A DNA stretch of 64,000 nt from Rostratula benghalensis (Eukaryota; Chordata; Aves; Charadriiformes; Rostratulidae): positions 1,288,065 through 1,352,064 of the forward strand of contig VXAI01000197.1 in NCBI GenBank assembly GCA_013399305.1. Reading direction: 5' to 3'. This document shows, piece by piece, positions 35,843-49,162 of the stretch; the stretch's first letter is position 1, and the number at the start of each line of letters is the position of its first letter. The position numbers were made by a program, and so were the translations under genes. The notes beneath the pieces were generated by a model that worked only from the letters and a program-made list of their open reading frames with translations, was not told where the DNA came from and ran no database searches.

Positions 35843-38389
35843 AGGTTTATAGCTAGATTAAAATGCTAATAAATATTTTTATATAAAAAGTGCTTTACTG
35901 CAAAATTCCATTTCTACATGGACTCTTGGGAAACTGTTCTTGACCACTTTTAGTTAGTGGAGCCAGCTTCTCAAGGATGGGTTGCTAGAAAGGTGTCAGG
36001 AATACTAAGTACTCATTATTAAAATGAAATGTTTGACCTACGTTCCATGTATGCAAAAAGCTGTCTGTCACTGACACCAATGATTTTCAGTAAATATTTT
36101 TTCCTTAGGAAAAGGAGAGAGGATTGAGGTCTGAAGGGAAGACATAGTGGAAGGCTGAGCCCTGAACTGTGACACTCCACCTCTCATGGCTGACAATAGG
36201 ATTAAGTGGAAATGATGCCTTTTTCAGTTAGTTGTTTTTTCGCACCACCTACTTTTGAGGCTTTATAATCCAAAAGGAAATTCTTAGTAAAGGAAATCAA
36301 ATTGGGATTTACGTGTACACTGTCCAGCTTTGTTCAAATCTCATTCGTTGTATTCAGAATGAAAAGTCTGCTATATCACTTAATTCAGTCAATCACATCT
36401 CTGAAGAGTGGAACCTGAATACATCTGAGTGATGACCTGAGCCCTCTGTGTCAGTAAATCTCTCCACCTCTTGTCATCCCTAAGATAACAGGCTGAGATT
36501 CACCGCTTCTCCCATTTTTCTCCTTACTGTTCAGTTTACGTCTTTCCAAACATCCATCTGGCATTATTGTGCTTGCTTAGCAAAATTTGGGACAAATTAA
36601 AAAAAGGAAGATAATTTCTTCAAATTCTAAAGTAGCTGTTAAGCTACATCTGCCCATTCAATTCAACTACCAGCAAAGACTCTGCCTCTGCCAGACATGC
36701 AGCTGTACTTGCAGCCGTGATTCAAGTCTGGAAATTCATTTCCAGACTCACTAAAAATCTGCTGGAGAGACATGCAGTGAGTAATATTTTCTGTTTTGTG
36801 TATGTATGGATTTAATATAGACAGAAATTTGGCAAAAGAACCTGCTCCACATTTCCAGCATCCTATCCCTGAGACTAAGTGTTAAAATAAATATGTATAT
36901 ACTCACATACACAGACATTTATACATACTGGGAGACATATACGGCCATATATGCACATGCAACATCCTATTCTGTTGGAAAGTTTCTGACACCAGTTCTC
37001 TGTTTAAAAACACGAGAAGGGAAAATAATCAATTTTTATGGCATGTTACCTACAAGTGCAGGCATGAGTTTGGTAATTGTGCTTTTGTTGCACACAAACT
37101 GTAAAATATTTATGGAGACAATGTGATTTGGGTCAAGGCATTAAATAAAGTAAAAGTTGCTTTATTCAATATGTGATGAATGGCATCCATATTAAAAACC
37201 AGAGGGAAAAGTGTTCAAATGAAAAAATATGCTTAAAACAAATTCATCTGTTCAATGCTCATAAATGTTTTAAGAAATGCAGAAAAACAAGTCTTGAAAT
37301 CCATATTTACTGTACACAACTGAAAAAATAATAGCATTTATTTAATCCAGAGGGAGCAGTGACTAAAAAATTAGTATTTAAAGATCAACAAAAAAACATT
37401 TGTCCTTGGAAATTACCATAGTATTTATTGTCAAGCAAGTTACAATAGGGTTATAGATCTTCTCTTGATAAATTAATAAAGCTGTTAGGTCAACATTGAT
37501 CTAGAAAGAAAATATTTCCTCCAATATTTTTTAAGCTTTGATTCTACAGTATTTCTGCATTAAAATATGTGCAGAATGCAAAGCGAATTTGCTTGGGTAT
37601 GAGACGTCTGCTTCATAAATAATAAATAATACAGAAAGACCTGATCCCATAAAACATTAAGCACAGGCTTGACTTTATGCATGTATGAGGTCACACTTGC
37701 ACTTCAAGTTGAGAATTTGTAAAAGAAAAGCAACTTAAACAGCCAAAGATATCAAATACTGCTGACCTGCAAGCACTTAGTCCACATGAAATACATGTAA
37801 AATACAGTATATAATAATTCACAGACGTAGACAGACTGTGCTATTCTTGCTTAATTGAGACAGAAAAAAAAAGCATCATTTGGCTTTCTTACCGAATGGA
37901 TGTCAGGGAGAATCTACCCACACTTTAAGATCTCACCAGCTCCATGACTTCCTACCTACATTCTGCCTTTCACCATGTACACCTTGGTATTCAGTTTTCT
38001 AATCTTCCTGCTGGCTTAGCCTGTCACTCTGTCACCTACTCTTTCTGAAGCTGAATTTCATGGTCCTTTATTGAGCTGGTACATAAAACATTATGTCCTG
38101 TTAATTTTTTAATTTTTTTTCCTATTTCAAAACTTAACAACTCCACAGTGCTTAGAACAACAGCTGGGTAATTATGGCTCAGAAATGAGTTGCCAAAGCT
38201 GGAAGGTCCTTCAAAGGCTCCATACATCTGTCGGACCAATGTAGTGGTGTTTACACCCTCTTGGTCCGTTATCATGGACGTGCATAAGTGTACTAAAACT
38301 TTTTTTGGCAAAATTAGAGCTGCCATGTTTTACCTCACATTTGCCATGAGCTAATAGCACAGACAGAATTAGGTGCCATGGCTTGCAGA

Positions 38390-38660
38390 ACATGACAAAT
38401 CATTAAGATGCACTAACTCATTGTATGTCTGCAGCAGTTGCTATTTTATTAATTTTCATCTTCTAAAACTTAAAGAAAAAAGAATCCTGCCTTTTGTGAC
38501 CTTTAAGCACTGTCAAGAGGATCTCAACATTAATTGGAACTTTAATAACTAATCACAACAATTTATGCAATTTAGACTTCTAATTAATTTGTTCAGGGTA
38601 CTCTGCACTGCTTATGCCTTCTGCTCTGTCCATTCTTAATACACCTGCCACATTGCTAAT
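38390..38660. promoter_or_regulatory. candidate noncoding regulatory element rich in homeodomain cores
   Basis: Several TAAT/ATTA cores occur (38447-38452, 38530-38534, 38543-38547, 38581-38587). A C/EBP-like TTATGCAAT lies at 38563-38571. Composition is complex with few homopolymers. AT-rich DNA gives TAAT cores easily, so the evidence is modest. No coding potential is seen. Confidence 0.25.
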
Positions 38661-40229
38661 TAAATACAGGCAAAAATGCCACTGAACCCTCACAAAAATC
38701 TTTGAAATAAATAGATATGTGCTACAGAAGAAATTAATGTATCAGAAGGGAATTATGTTCTGGGTCTTATACTCCATTCAATGTCATCAAGCTCAATGTC
38801 CATTTGACTTCCCAATATTCCCCCACAGAGTCACTGTTACAGGCAGTATTCTCCTGTTGCAGTTGTTTTTTTCCCGCTATTACAAAAATCTCTGGTGACA
38901 TTCAACCCTGGCTAAAGGAACTGGGCAAGTCTCAGTGAACCTTTACCAGATGCATGCATGTAAGCAATTTGAGCTAGACAGTGATTTACTGCCCTAAAGA
39001 TCCATCACCACTATGTGATAAAATGAGAAAAGCAATATTTGATTAAGACACCATTAAAATATTTTATTATTTTATTTTTTCTTTTATACAAACTCTTTCT
39101 GAGCTACCGCTGTGAAAACAGTGTCTTGGTATCTTCAGAATCAGTCAGTTCCTTTTGCTTCATTCCTAGTTATTACAAAATAGAGCTGCATTGTCGCATT
39201 TATTTCCGTAGCAAGTTGTGAGGTCATGAGAAAGACAATAGTTGAAAAAGTCTATAATAAATTAAGCTATCTACATTTTAGTTTTTAAATTTCCTGCGTT
39301 TATAAGCTGTATATACACTACTATAAACTAAAACTATAACAATAGATAAAAACACCACAGCAAAGGATGGGCTGTACAAGAGTACCTTGTAACAAATTAA
39401 CATAGGAGGGAACATACAGAAATTAAAAATGCCTAATGAAGAGTGTCTCTGGGGTACTCTTGAGGCACAGACTACTGTCTAAATTCAAGATGAGCAGTGG
39501 GAGCAAGCTGCTTCCAGGCACAGAAGAAAGCTGTTTTCCTGTTTTACCTTTCTTGTTACAGACTGGCCTTTGTGACTCAAAGTTTGAAGGGTTGCCTGAC
39601 TCTTTTTTAGCTGGCACAACTGCGACGTCAGTCGCATGGATCATAGCAGAACATTGTCTTCTGCTTTCTTGCATTCTGCTTGCACTTTCTGACTGTAACA
39701 GGCCTAGCAGCAAAATGCTCCATTTTATCTGTTTAGATTAAAGTTCCTGGAAAAGTTTCAGGGGTCATCTCAGCAATTCTCTCTTCCTCGCTTTGTAAAC
39801 AAACCAAAGAGCTTCCCTATTGTCTATAGCACTCAAGGCAGCTCAAGGACTGACAGTTTTCTTCTTCAATACCTGATGGACCTCCAGTGCAAAACACACA
39901 AAGTGTTCAGACCTGTTGGTGGTGTTGCTGGGATGGCTACTACACATCCACCATGGTTCAGATGGATGGGACGATTCAGCAACAGTGAGATAACTTTGAC
40001 ACATACTGTAAACAGTGTCATACGTTTAAAATTTGTGATAGAGGTGATTTGTCATTATCCATTTTGCTGGAAACTATGATGGTTTGACAATATATGTCAT
40101 GAGCTACCCTTCACATCGGTGATTGTGTTTTACATGAGATGTGAAAGTAACTTGTCCCCAGAAAGGTTAACATACTGGTAAGTAGCCATCCATCAGTGTC
40201 AAGTCCATATCTGGGGATAACAGAGATTT

Positions 40230-40640
40230 CACCAACAATTGATATTTCTTTTGATCTCGGTGCCAATGGTAATTGTTTCTATATTTAGATCCATGCTGAG
40301 TTTCATATGGATGCCAGTGGTACACATGCTTGCTCTATATTTATTAGTTCAACCTATGTTACCTGCTTCTTAGTAAAGCTGGTACTGTCTGACTGTCAGA
40401 ATTGAAGTCTGAGATGACTAATGACTTCCCACAGCTATGTGTTGGAAAGACAGAGGCTATTTTAATTGGAGCTTCCTGTCAGCTAAAACAAATGTCTCCT
40501 CTTCACTCTATATTGGAAGGGTGTCATCCTGAACTCACTCATCCTATGAACAGTCCTTTCATCTTTATTGATTCAGGACCAAGTCTGATGTGTTTACAGT
40601 GGCTGAGTTTCTAAGGCAGTGTGCAATGCCTTGCTTTCAA
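40230..40640 (+). mobile_element. ancient LINE fragment (L2/CR1-like), reverse-transcriptase region
   Basis: The translated plus strand carries, in order, several landmarks of the reverse transcriptase (RT) of L2/CR1/Rex1-type LINEs. SIFRSMLSF (40278-40304) parallels the stretch before the palm motif. HMDASGTH (40304-40327) looks like a decayed H-C-YADD-T-Q active-site motif whose two catalytic Asp are lost. LSDCQN plus a stop (TGG changed to TGA, near 40387-40407) parallels LSDIKSW. The open frame 40402-40614 then gives MTNDFPQL, KTEAILIGASCQLK, LEG and FIDSGPSL, matching the family pattern W-M-x-x-N-F-x-x-L, K-T-E-x-L-L-I-G-x-x-x-Q-L-K, L-D-G and L-G-V-x-x-D-x-x-L-S. Frameshifts (near 40304 and an 8-nt insertion near 40408), stops and the destroyed active site show it is long dead. 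The exact clade is uncertain. Alignments are from memory of family patterns. Confidence 0.75.
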
Positions 40641-43600
40641 CATATGAATGAATCACATCACAACTGCTGTGGAGATTCACGTAGATTTTCCATCATTTCT
40701 TCAAGAGCATAGAAACAGTGCTTTTCCTGGTCTTAAATAACCTGGTCAAAAATATAGCCCTTGAAAATTGTATTGCCCACTTTATTCTTTTTTTTTTTTC
40801 TTGAGATAGATACAAGAGACTATAAAACTTTCACTTATACATCATATCTAAAACCTCCAACACTTGCACAAGGTGTTAAAAAATACAAGTGACTAAAAAC
40901 CTCAAATGCAAAATTCATGAACCCAGCTAAGCATGTTTCATGCTTTTTACACAGTGATTTTCACTGAGTCATCACTGCAATAAAGATATGGAAGAAAGCC
41001 AGCCAAAGCCAATGATTTTCATTTCAGTCTTAGTAGAGACCATTCACTTTGCACTTTTCCCTGTGGAAAGGGAAATCAAAAAGGCAGGAACATAGAGCTG
41101 GGCATGATGATGCATATTCAAGGTACAGCCAAGGAGGAAGCAAAAGCTGTGACTTTATTGCTGTCAAATTGAAGAGTTTATTGCTATTATAATTTTTAAT
41201 CACATGTCTCTATTTATTTACCTATTGATTTTATCATTATTATATAATTTCAATTGCACCATTAAAATGCATACCATTTAAAATGTTTTTCTAAAAATGA
41301 AAGCGCACAAGATATATAAAAATGCAACTACATTCATGTACAGCAACAAAGACACATGAAATATATGTACTTGGTTCGTAATACTATATGGACTAACTCG
41401 AAAAGGACACGTTGGCTTTCTGTTACAAAGGGAGCTGAGCTGAAGACTTCTACTACTTATTTCAAAAGACTGAAATAGTCTGTCCCCTGAGAACCTTAGA
41501 TACCTCTTTCACCATATGTACTAAATCTTGTTTTATATTCTGTAGATGCCAATCTTCTCTCTATGTCTGCTTACTGATGTTCAGCCCTGCGGGTATACTA
41601 CTTCAGTTGTTTTTCTTTCTGAGGTTTGGGAATGATATTCTAAAGTTCAAAAGCATTGCTGTAACCTTGGTCACATATATGTTTGAATTAACTGGCTCAG
41701 TGCTGCTTTTCTGAAGGTAGACCTGGGCAAAGTATTTTTACCCAAGTAACAAGTTGTCAGTCACTTAAAGCAGGTAATGCCTTTACAAGAATTACCAGGA
41801 TGAGTATCAACAGTGCAGGAGGGCATGTGTTAACTACATGAAGAGGTAACAGAACAATATAGTAAAAAATAGCTAGTTTCAATAAAGTCAGTATAGAAGT
41901 ACATGGGAAAGAAATTGGTTTGCTATAGTGAAATGATAAAAGTCCATTAAAACATGTCATGGAGTTTCTGTAGTAAAACTTAATACTAGATTACCAGTGG
42001 GATAATGTATGCTAATAGACATATTCTTGCACAACAGAATTAATGTGAATACAAATCACTAGTCAAGGCCAAGTGAGAGCAGACACATTGCAAATTCAGT
42101 ACCTGACATACTGAAGAACTGCCATGGTAAAACAGCCAAAGGCACGTGCCTTAAAGTTTTGGGACTGAGATATGCTGGAAACTTTCTGATTCTTTCTCAG
42201 TAAGGTGGGGAGAGCTTGATCCTCTTGGCATGAAGGGGGTCTGTGGGGAAGGCAATGAAGGACTAATGGAACGCAAGGAGCTTAGTACCTGTTCTGTCTA
42301 AAATTCACGGTTCATTTGCTCAAGATAGTTTCACTCGTGGGTGGCTGCAGGTAGCTGTGTTGCTTGAGATGAAATCAGTGGTAAGCTGGGGTGAGAAACT
42401 GGGTATACTCAGGTGAGGAGCAGGGGCAGCACCCAAATACCTGCCTGGGTTAGTTGGAATAAAGGCACATACCAGCTAGTACAGCCAGCTTTGCGCTGAC
42501 CTCTGCATGCCTTCTGGCCCGCTCTGTCTCACACAGCTCCTAAAAAGACCAAGAGCTGATCTAGAGCCAATCAGAAACAGAGTCTCTACATGAAAGCACT
42601 TGTGCCATCCCAATTCTAGACTAAACAATCTGACACCCAATTGCAGTGTGTGAGTGACAGAGTCAGGAAAATAAACTGAAGAGAAAAAATGGAGTTTTTG
42701 CCTTAAGCATCAAGATCTGTTTAGAGGGGAAGATTATTGTCTTGTGTCCAGTGACAAAGATGTGAGTATCTATCTTATCTTTTAAATATTGTACAGCAAT
42801 TCCTGTCCTTTCACTAAAAATCTGCCTGGTGGTTAATTTCATAGTTATCAACTGAAATGTGGAGTTGCCAGCTCCGTGTAACCCACCCCAAGTCTAACAG
42901 CTGTACTTGTGCACATGCAGCATCAAGCCATCTGTGCAATGTAGCACAAAGCACTTACTTGACTTACTAAAGGACAAGAAAGAAAGGCTTTAATGCTGTT
43001 AAGAAACCTTTCTTCTTAGGAGTGTTTTGGCCAGCTTATGCCTTGCTTCCCAGGAGGCATGGAGAAACGGGTGTCTTGGAAGAGCTGCAAGGAAGTCTGG
43101 CTGAGTGAAATAGCATTCCTTCTGTGGGCTCGCGGTGTGTGCACACCACTGTTGGTGGAACAAATGCTAGCCATATGCTTCCTCCTGCGAGCTATCTAGG
43201 CATATGTGACCACTGCCCTCCTTATATCAACTCCTCTGTGTTACCACTCAAAAATCCAGCACCCCAGGAAGGACCGATCTTTGTTGATGTGATCTTTGCC
43301 AGGACCCATACCTAGGAGCAAAGAAGTCATGGAGAAAGCATATTCCCCCTCCTTCAGTGGCTGACTTCAATCTGGCTAATTTGTCTTTGTAAGAGGAATG
43401 AGGGGGGGTTGTTCTTTTTCTTCCTTTCTGGTGTCTGTGGATTAGAATGGTGACAGAGAATAATTCAGCAATCACTAGGTGACAGTCAGGTTTGATGGTT
43501 ACATTAACACTTTCTATTTTTTTTTTTTTTTAGATAAATTATGCAGATCAAACACCTAGCTATCCAAAAACATTCTGATTCTACTTTACTGTGCTTTTTT

Positions 43601-46600
43601 CTGGTGCACTTCTTGTGCAGTTAGTTGTTTGCAGTGATACCAGCAAATGAGAATGGTACCTGGACTGCAGTGTCACTAATTCACTCTAACTAGCACAGGT
43701 CCCAGTTCATATTCTGTGCTGATTTTACTTAAAAGAATGACAAAGTCTCAGTTTCAAATTCCTTGATATAAAGTTAATAAAATTATGCAAAGAATTAATT
43801 GACCAAAAAGCTCAGGCTCAAGTCATGCTTCCATCAAAATTTTGAATGGTGTGCTGTTCAGGCTAGGAAAAAAAGATGGGATCTGCATCCTGACCGTTTT
43901 GGATTCCTTATCAAGAGACATATCACTTGTAGGAGTGAAATCTGGACTACTTTTTACAGTATCTTAAGTATTTGAGACTATTTGCTTCGTACATTTTTTG
44001 ATTAGGGTCAATTCTAATTAAAATACACATTCAGCCCTGGGCTAATTATCCATTCAAAGCATTTTATATTTCTGAGTCTTTGAAAAAGAACCAATATCTT
44101 TGAGAAGAATAAAGTAGGTCTCATTTATAAGATTGCCTGTAACTCCACCCCCGCAAACAGGTACTGAAGAAATACACCATTTTCAATCCTATGAGAGTGG
44201 ATGGAAAATTTACTTGAAACGATCAAACTGTTTTTTAGGGAAACTGGCAGTGTACTTATTTGCTACATGGAAGAAGTGATTGAATAAAGTATATTCCAAA
44301 CTGCAACTCAGACATACACAGATGCTCACTCTCTATCTCTCAGTTGGTATTCTTGTTTGTACAGTAAAAGGTTGATGGGATTAACAGAAAAATATGTCAT
44401 CTTTGCTGAGTCATGTTTTAAAATGAGTTCAGATAGATTTTTAGAAGAAAATAAAACCCATAGTAGATCTTTCTTGTTGAAACTTTTATAGAACTGAATA
44501 TTGCAGATTGCAATATTTTATGCACTTTCCCAGTAAATTAACTAAAACCACTTAAGTAGTGGTGGGGTTGGTTACAGTTGCAAAGAATTCTTGGCTTTAC
44601 CTTTGCTTTTCAGTGGAGCCTGTCCTGCATGGCTCCTGTTTGGGTTGTTATGGAAGTCATAGCTGGTAAACCATGAAGATATCTACAAAAGCTCCTATCA
44701 CTTAAATGCATAAAAAAAAAATGATTCAGTGTGGATGTTGAATAGTTATTTCAATGGGAAAGAGAGTTTGGTTCTTTAATAAATGAAATTAAGAGATCTT
44801 GTCCTTGACTGGCAAGTGTGTAGGTGAATCTGATGATTCAAAGAGTAGAACCGTTCTCTTGAACAGAAACGAAGAATGTGGGCAATGATACCTCAAAATA
44901 TGTTGTCCTTAGAGAAAGCGAATATGGATAACAGATAATTCATGTGTGAAAGCATGGGGCTGATGAAAAGTAGTCTTCTCATTCTTTATGCATATGTTAC
45001 TTTTTACAATGTACAAAGATCTGGCAGTACTTTATTAAATTTTCAAACCTATGAAATGAGCATATTTACATTTCTTTTACATGCTTCCCAAGAGACTATC
45101 CGAAGAACAGGGTTATGGTGTTGTTCTTCAGACAGTGCAAGCAAACAAGAGAACTGCAAGAGAACTACATACTTGAGAGTGAGCATGGTCCATTAGGTCT
45201 GTCTAAATGAGCAGATAAATAGGATAGAGGTAAAAAAAAAAGGGGAAAATAAGGGGACTTGGAGACTCTGCAAAAATCTCTGCTCACTGACTGCATAAAC
45301 ATTGCCAGCTGCAAGTGTTTTTCTGGTATATTATGCTGGGAAGTGTAACAGAGTTAGTGTTAAGGAGAGATCTGAAGGTGGCTGGAGCAGGACACACAGG
45401 CAAATGCAGTTGAACATGAGGATGATTGCAATGATATGCCACATATTAACTTCTGTATTCTAGTGCAACTGAAGCAGAGATTTCACTGGTATTAACTTGC
45501 AGCTTGGACTAAACTCCTGTCACATGGTCTGTTGAACCCTTCAAAAGAAAGAAGGTACTTGGTTGCCTAAGACTAGACGACGCTTTTACTCAGGAGTATC
45601 TGGAAAAAAACCAGATAATTTCCTGCTGGAGGATTTCCCCTTGGTATCTTGTCCAATTTTGTCTCAGCCTGGTATGACTGAATATTTCCTAAACCACTAC
45701 TCTGATTAATTTATTCTACTTTAACTGAACTTAACTGTGCCTCCTTGCTGCTATAAGATTAAAACAATTCTTTAAGGCTGTGCCAACAGAGTAGATGATT
45801 ATTTTGTAATCAAAAAAACTCACTAGACATTTATGAGTTTTTTCTTTTGCTTTGTTTTTTTTGTTGTTTTTTTTTTTTTTAATCAGAGTTCTACACATCT
45901 TCGCTGGTAGAACATGATCTGTGATTCCTAGCACCAAACCAACTCTGGGCTTAAAAGGAAAACAATAGTAATCTGCTGCTTTAACAGGAGTGGAAGAAAG
46001 GTGCCTAGACAGCAGCACCAGTGCAATTCTGCAGGCTGAAACTTAATTTTGAACCAGTCTCACATGAAATATGTCAATGTGTTCAGAGGTGGGTGCTTTG
46101 ATTTAGGTTGATTTAATCTGCGGTGAAGTAGTTTTAGTTTGCTTTTTCTAAGTAGAAAACCTGAAATATTTTGGTAGAACTGCAAAATTCTTTTAGAAAA
46201 CATTCCCCTGAATATCCTATTTTACACCAAAAAAGCATTTAGATGAAAAATATCAGACAGCTCTGCCATAATTAATGCTGGATTTTGATATATTTGTATT
46301 ATATTTTGTTAAGTAAATAACCAGGACTTGGTAGATATTGTCTTTTTATAACCTTCAAAGTGAAATTTTAACAGTGAAAGTTAGAAAGTAAATAAAGATC
46401 AAGTAACTGTTCAGTACATTGAATTTCATATCCGTTACATGTGGAAACTAACATATTCCCAGAATTTCTTCTCTTCTCTTGTGTCAGCTGCTAATAAGCT
46501 TCTGAAAAGACTTTTATCTGGGGCCCTATCTTTCCACCATTCTTAGGAAGGATGAGTGCTTTAGCAAACGGATTGATCTTGAGAGCGAAGTTAGAAGATT

Positions 46601-48311
46601 AGGAAAACAGATAATAGACATAGCCGACCCCTCTCTGCCTCAAGAAGCTACTTTAAAGACCATTGCAAACTCACTTATAATCTATAAAACACAGATATCC
46701 ATCACTTTTACTAGGTAGTGCCTGTACCAGTAGAGGGGATAAGATGGGGAGGTTACGTGTTTGGTTGCTGATTTCTCAGTATAAGCCTACAGTCATAATA
46801 GCAGTTAGAGGAGCTCTGTGGGGTAAAACATTCACACACATACAGACCCATGAGACCTTATTAAGCTTAATAGTTCAGAAATGCTATGAGCAGTTATATA
46901 GAAAATTAGAGCCACGCATTATGCACAGATGAACAGACAATTCTCTATTCTCTCAACTTCTCTCAGCAATCTGCATGGGAGATGGGAGGTTTCTCGACTC
47001 TCCCTGCAGTTAGGAGAGGAAAAAAGAAAAGATGAACTAATTTAAAATCTACCCCAAGGGAAAGTTCTTGGCCCTGGTGGGTTTGAAGGAGATTTCTATA
47101 AAACCTTTGCTTCACCTTCTTCGTACATTTACTTGACAGGCTCTGTTCCTTAAGGGATTCAGGTGGATTAATTTCTGCCATTTTGAGTGCATACACTTAA
47201 TTGTACAGATTACAGAAATGGTATCTCCTGTAAACTGATCTTATTCATCCATGAAGATAACAAACCTTTGAAAACTGTTAACAAACCCTTACAAAAAGTT
47301 AACTCAGTCAATACCACGACTATGGCCTAAAGGGAAGTCACGATCTTGACTGGGAGCACTAACTGTTGCCATTAGCTGTGCTGTGCACTGCATTCCCAGC
47401 TGTAGGATGCCCAGTTGCATTCATCACAGCCTGCAGTGATTTAAACTCAGTGATTGCTCTAGAAACCATGGCTTGTAGGAGCATTGCCTCCTCAGTGCTG
47501 AGATGAAGCAGGCACATTATCTCCTCTTCACAGAGGGGTTTGTCAGTTCAACTACAGACAGTTATACAGTGGTGTAAGAAGAACAATGACACCAAAAAGC
47601 ATCTGAGTGGTAGTACTCTGGGAATCAGATGAGGATTTTCATAGATCCAAAGACTCAGGGGAAGCTTAGACCTTTTATTTTGGGCAGGACAGAATGCACT
47701 TCATATTTTATTACATTAAAATCCTGGGGTCTATTTTCCTAAGAACGGTTTTACGTTGTAATAATTTTAATTTTATAGACTCACTGGAAAAGTGATTTCC
47801 CATTTTATGGCTTCTATTTGTCTCCTCAATCATACATTTTGCAGATTAAAATAAGAACAGGAGACTGATATTTGTGCAGTCAGTGAGTATTACAAGATCC
47901 TTCTTTACACAAAAAGGTTAGTGACAAATCTTAAAAGCACAGTCAACTCCACTGGCATTCTTAATTCTCCTCCTAATAGCTATGATAAATACTTCTGAAA
48001 AATTATGAACTCTAGCATGCTTCTTTAGATAATCATCAGAGTGTTTCAGATTTTGGAGATCTTAAAAGAGGGTCCATAAAACTACATTTATGAAACAAGT
48101 AAAGCATGTAAGTGAGTTCTTTGTGGGATGAAGTCATTGCAGCTTTGACATATGGAAAGTGAGATTTCTAGTAAGTGCTGTTTGGAGTGATGATCCTATT
48201 AGCAAGTCCATAGCTTTATAACAACTAAGTTGCATGGAATAAATAGTCACACTTCACAAAATCAAATGGTTTACAGTTGTTTGCTTTAAATCACTTTTCT
48301 GAGGAGCCTGC
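40641..48311. other. noncoding unique sequence
   Basis: I see no gene, RNA gene or further recognisable mobile element. T-rich runs lie near 40789-40799, 43518-43532 and 45856-45881. Further degraded LINE sequence could continue for some distance after 40640 but is no longer recognisable by eye. Confidence 0.65.
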
Positions 48312-48350
48312 AATCTCTGCATTAATTAATTAATTAATTAATCTCTGCAT
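48312..48350. repeat. (ATTA)n microsatellite flanked by an 11-bp direct repeat
   Basis: Five ATTA units (48321-48341) sit between two exact copies of aatctctgcat (48312-48322 and 48340-48350) that overlap the array edges. The following catctgtgtaaaatgggg is similar to part of the MIR SINE consensus (catctgtaaaatgggg), but the match is too short to call. Confidence 0.85.
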
Positions 48351-48680
48351 CTGTGTAAAATGGGGAATGTTGGAGTGATGCGTGAACAGAAAGTTTCAAA
48401 TTTTCCAAAGTACATATTTTCTCTTAGAAAATAAGAAATGGATGTCCTTGCATTGTGCTCCAACAGATACTCCTATTCAATGTGATAGTTTTCTGATAAA
48501 ATGGGATTTTTTTTTTTTGAGAAGATAAATTTTAACTGGAGATACTGTGGAGCTTTACTAGTGACTTATGCATTCAAACAGAAATCCTGGACAAATTCCA
48601 ATTTGGATAATATATTTGCTACTTAGTTAAAGTTAACCCATCTTTATAATTAGATACACTGGGATACTCTAGTGTAATAA

Positions 48681-48733
48681 CTTGAGGTCAGTGGAATTAT
48701 ATTACTTTATACCAACAAGGATCTGGCTCAATA
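48681..48733 (+). repeat. decayed amniote-type dispersed repeat fragment
   Basis: The stretch from cttgaggtcagtggaatta to aggatctggctc resembles from memory a common sauropsid dispersed unit of the form TTGAAGTCAATGGAGTTA, GATTTACACCAG, AGGATCTGGCCC. Spacing and order agree, with scattered substitutions. The family name is uncertain to me, and chance similarity is possible over about 53 bp. Confidence 0.4.
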
Positions 48734-49091
48734 TTTTTCTTCACTTCTTGCCCTAGTATCTCACTAGGGAGGCTATTAATTGAGTGGCGACATCACGAGG
48801 GATAGGAAATGGACAGAGGGGAAATTGGATAAGTCTTTAAAAATAAATTTAATCCAGTCAAGACTACAGACAGAGTCAGGAATGAAACTCTAGTCACATG
48901 GTTACTGCGCATCGTCACCATAGGACAAAGTTGTTAATTTTTCACAGTAGCACTTTCTTTATTCGGCTTTTCCACTTGTTTCTGGTGGTTGGTATATTAT
49001 GCTCACAGTGTATCATTCAGATCAATGCTTTCCCATCATTTTAATGTATTCTTCTGTCCATCCGTCTGGACTGATCTCCTGCACCCTGTCT

Positions 49092-49162
49092 TAGAGTCTT
49101 GAGCTCTTTGGGGCCAAGAAGCTCATTTTGTCCTATGCTTACATGGCACCAGGTGGACACGG
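49092..49162 (+). mobile_element. possible L2/MIR-like 3' tail relic
   Basis: The order gagtcttgagctctttgggg, then tttgtcctatgctt, then acatggcaccaggtggacac parallels the known 3' end of old amniote L2/MIR-type elements (TTGTAAGCTC-TTTGGGGCAGGG, then a T-rich stretch, then ACAGCACCTAGCAC). Identity is low to moderate and the element is short. The family consensus is from memory. Confidence 0.45.

Larger units (their letters stand above)
34131..40229. other. noncoding unique sequence with two embedded elements
   Basis: No gene is recognised. A 105-codon minus-strand frame at 34093-34410 begins only at a GTG and shows no domain. The stretch holds the palindromic dispersed unit at 35776-35842 and the candidate block at 38390-38660. 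The sequence from 34700 to 35050 also has a low-repeat, motif-rich texture but no distinctive motif pair. Confidence 0.65.

Noticed and set aside
39876..40079. Possible upstream extension of the LINE fragment (a WF-containing stretch near 39955)
   Set aside because: Spacing to the RT landmarks is about 180 nt too long for the family and the similarity is too weak to include.
48341..48366. Similarity to the CATCTGTAAAATGGGG part of MIR
   Set aside because: The match is too short and has no further collinear MIR blocks on either side.
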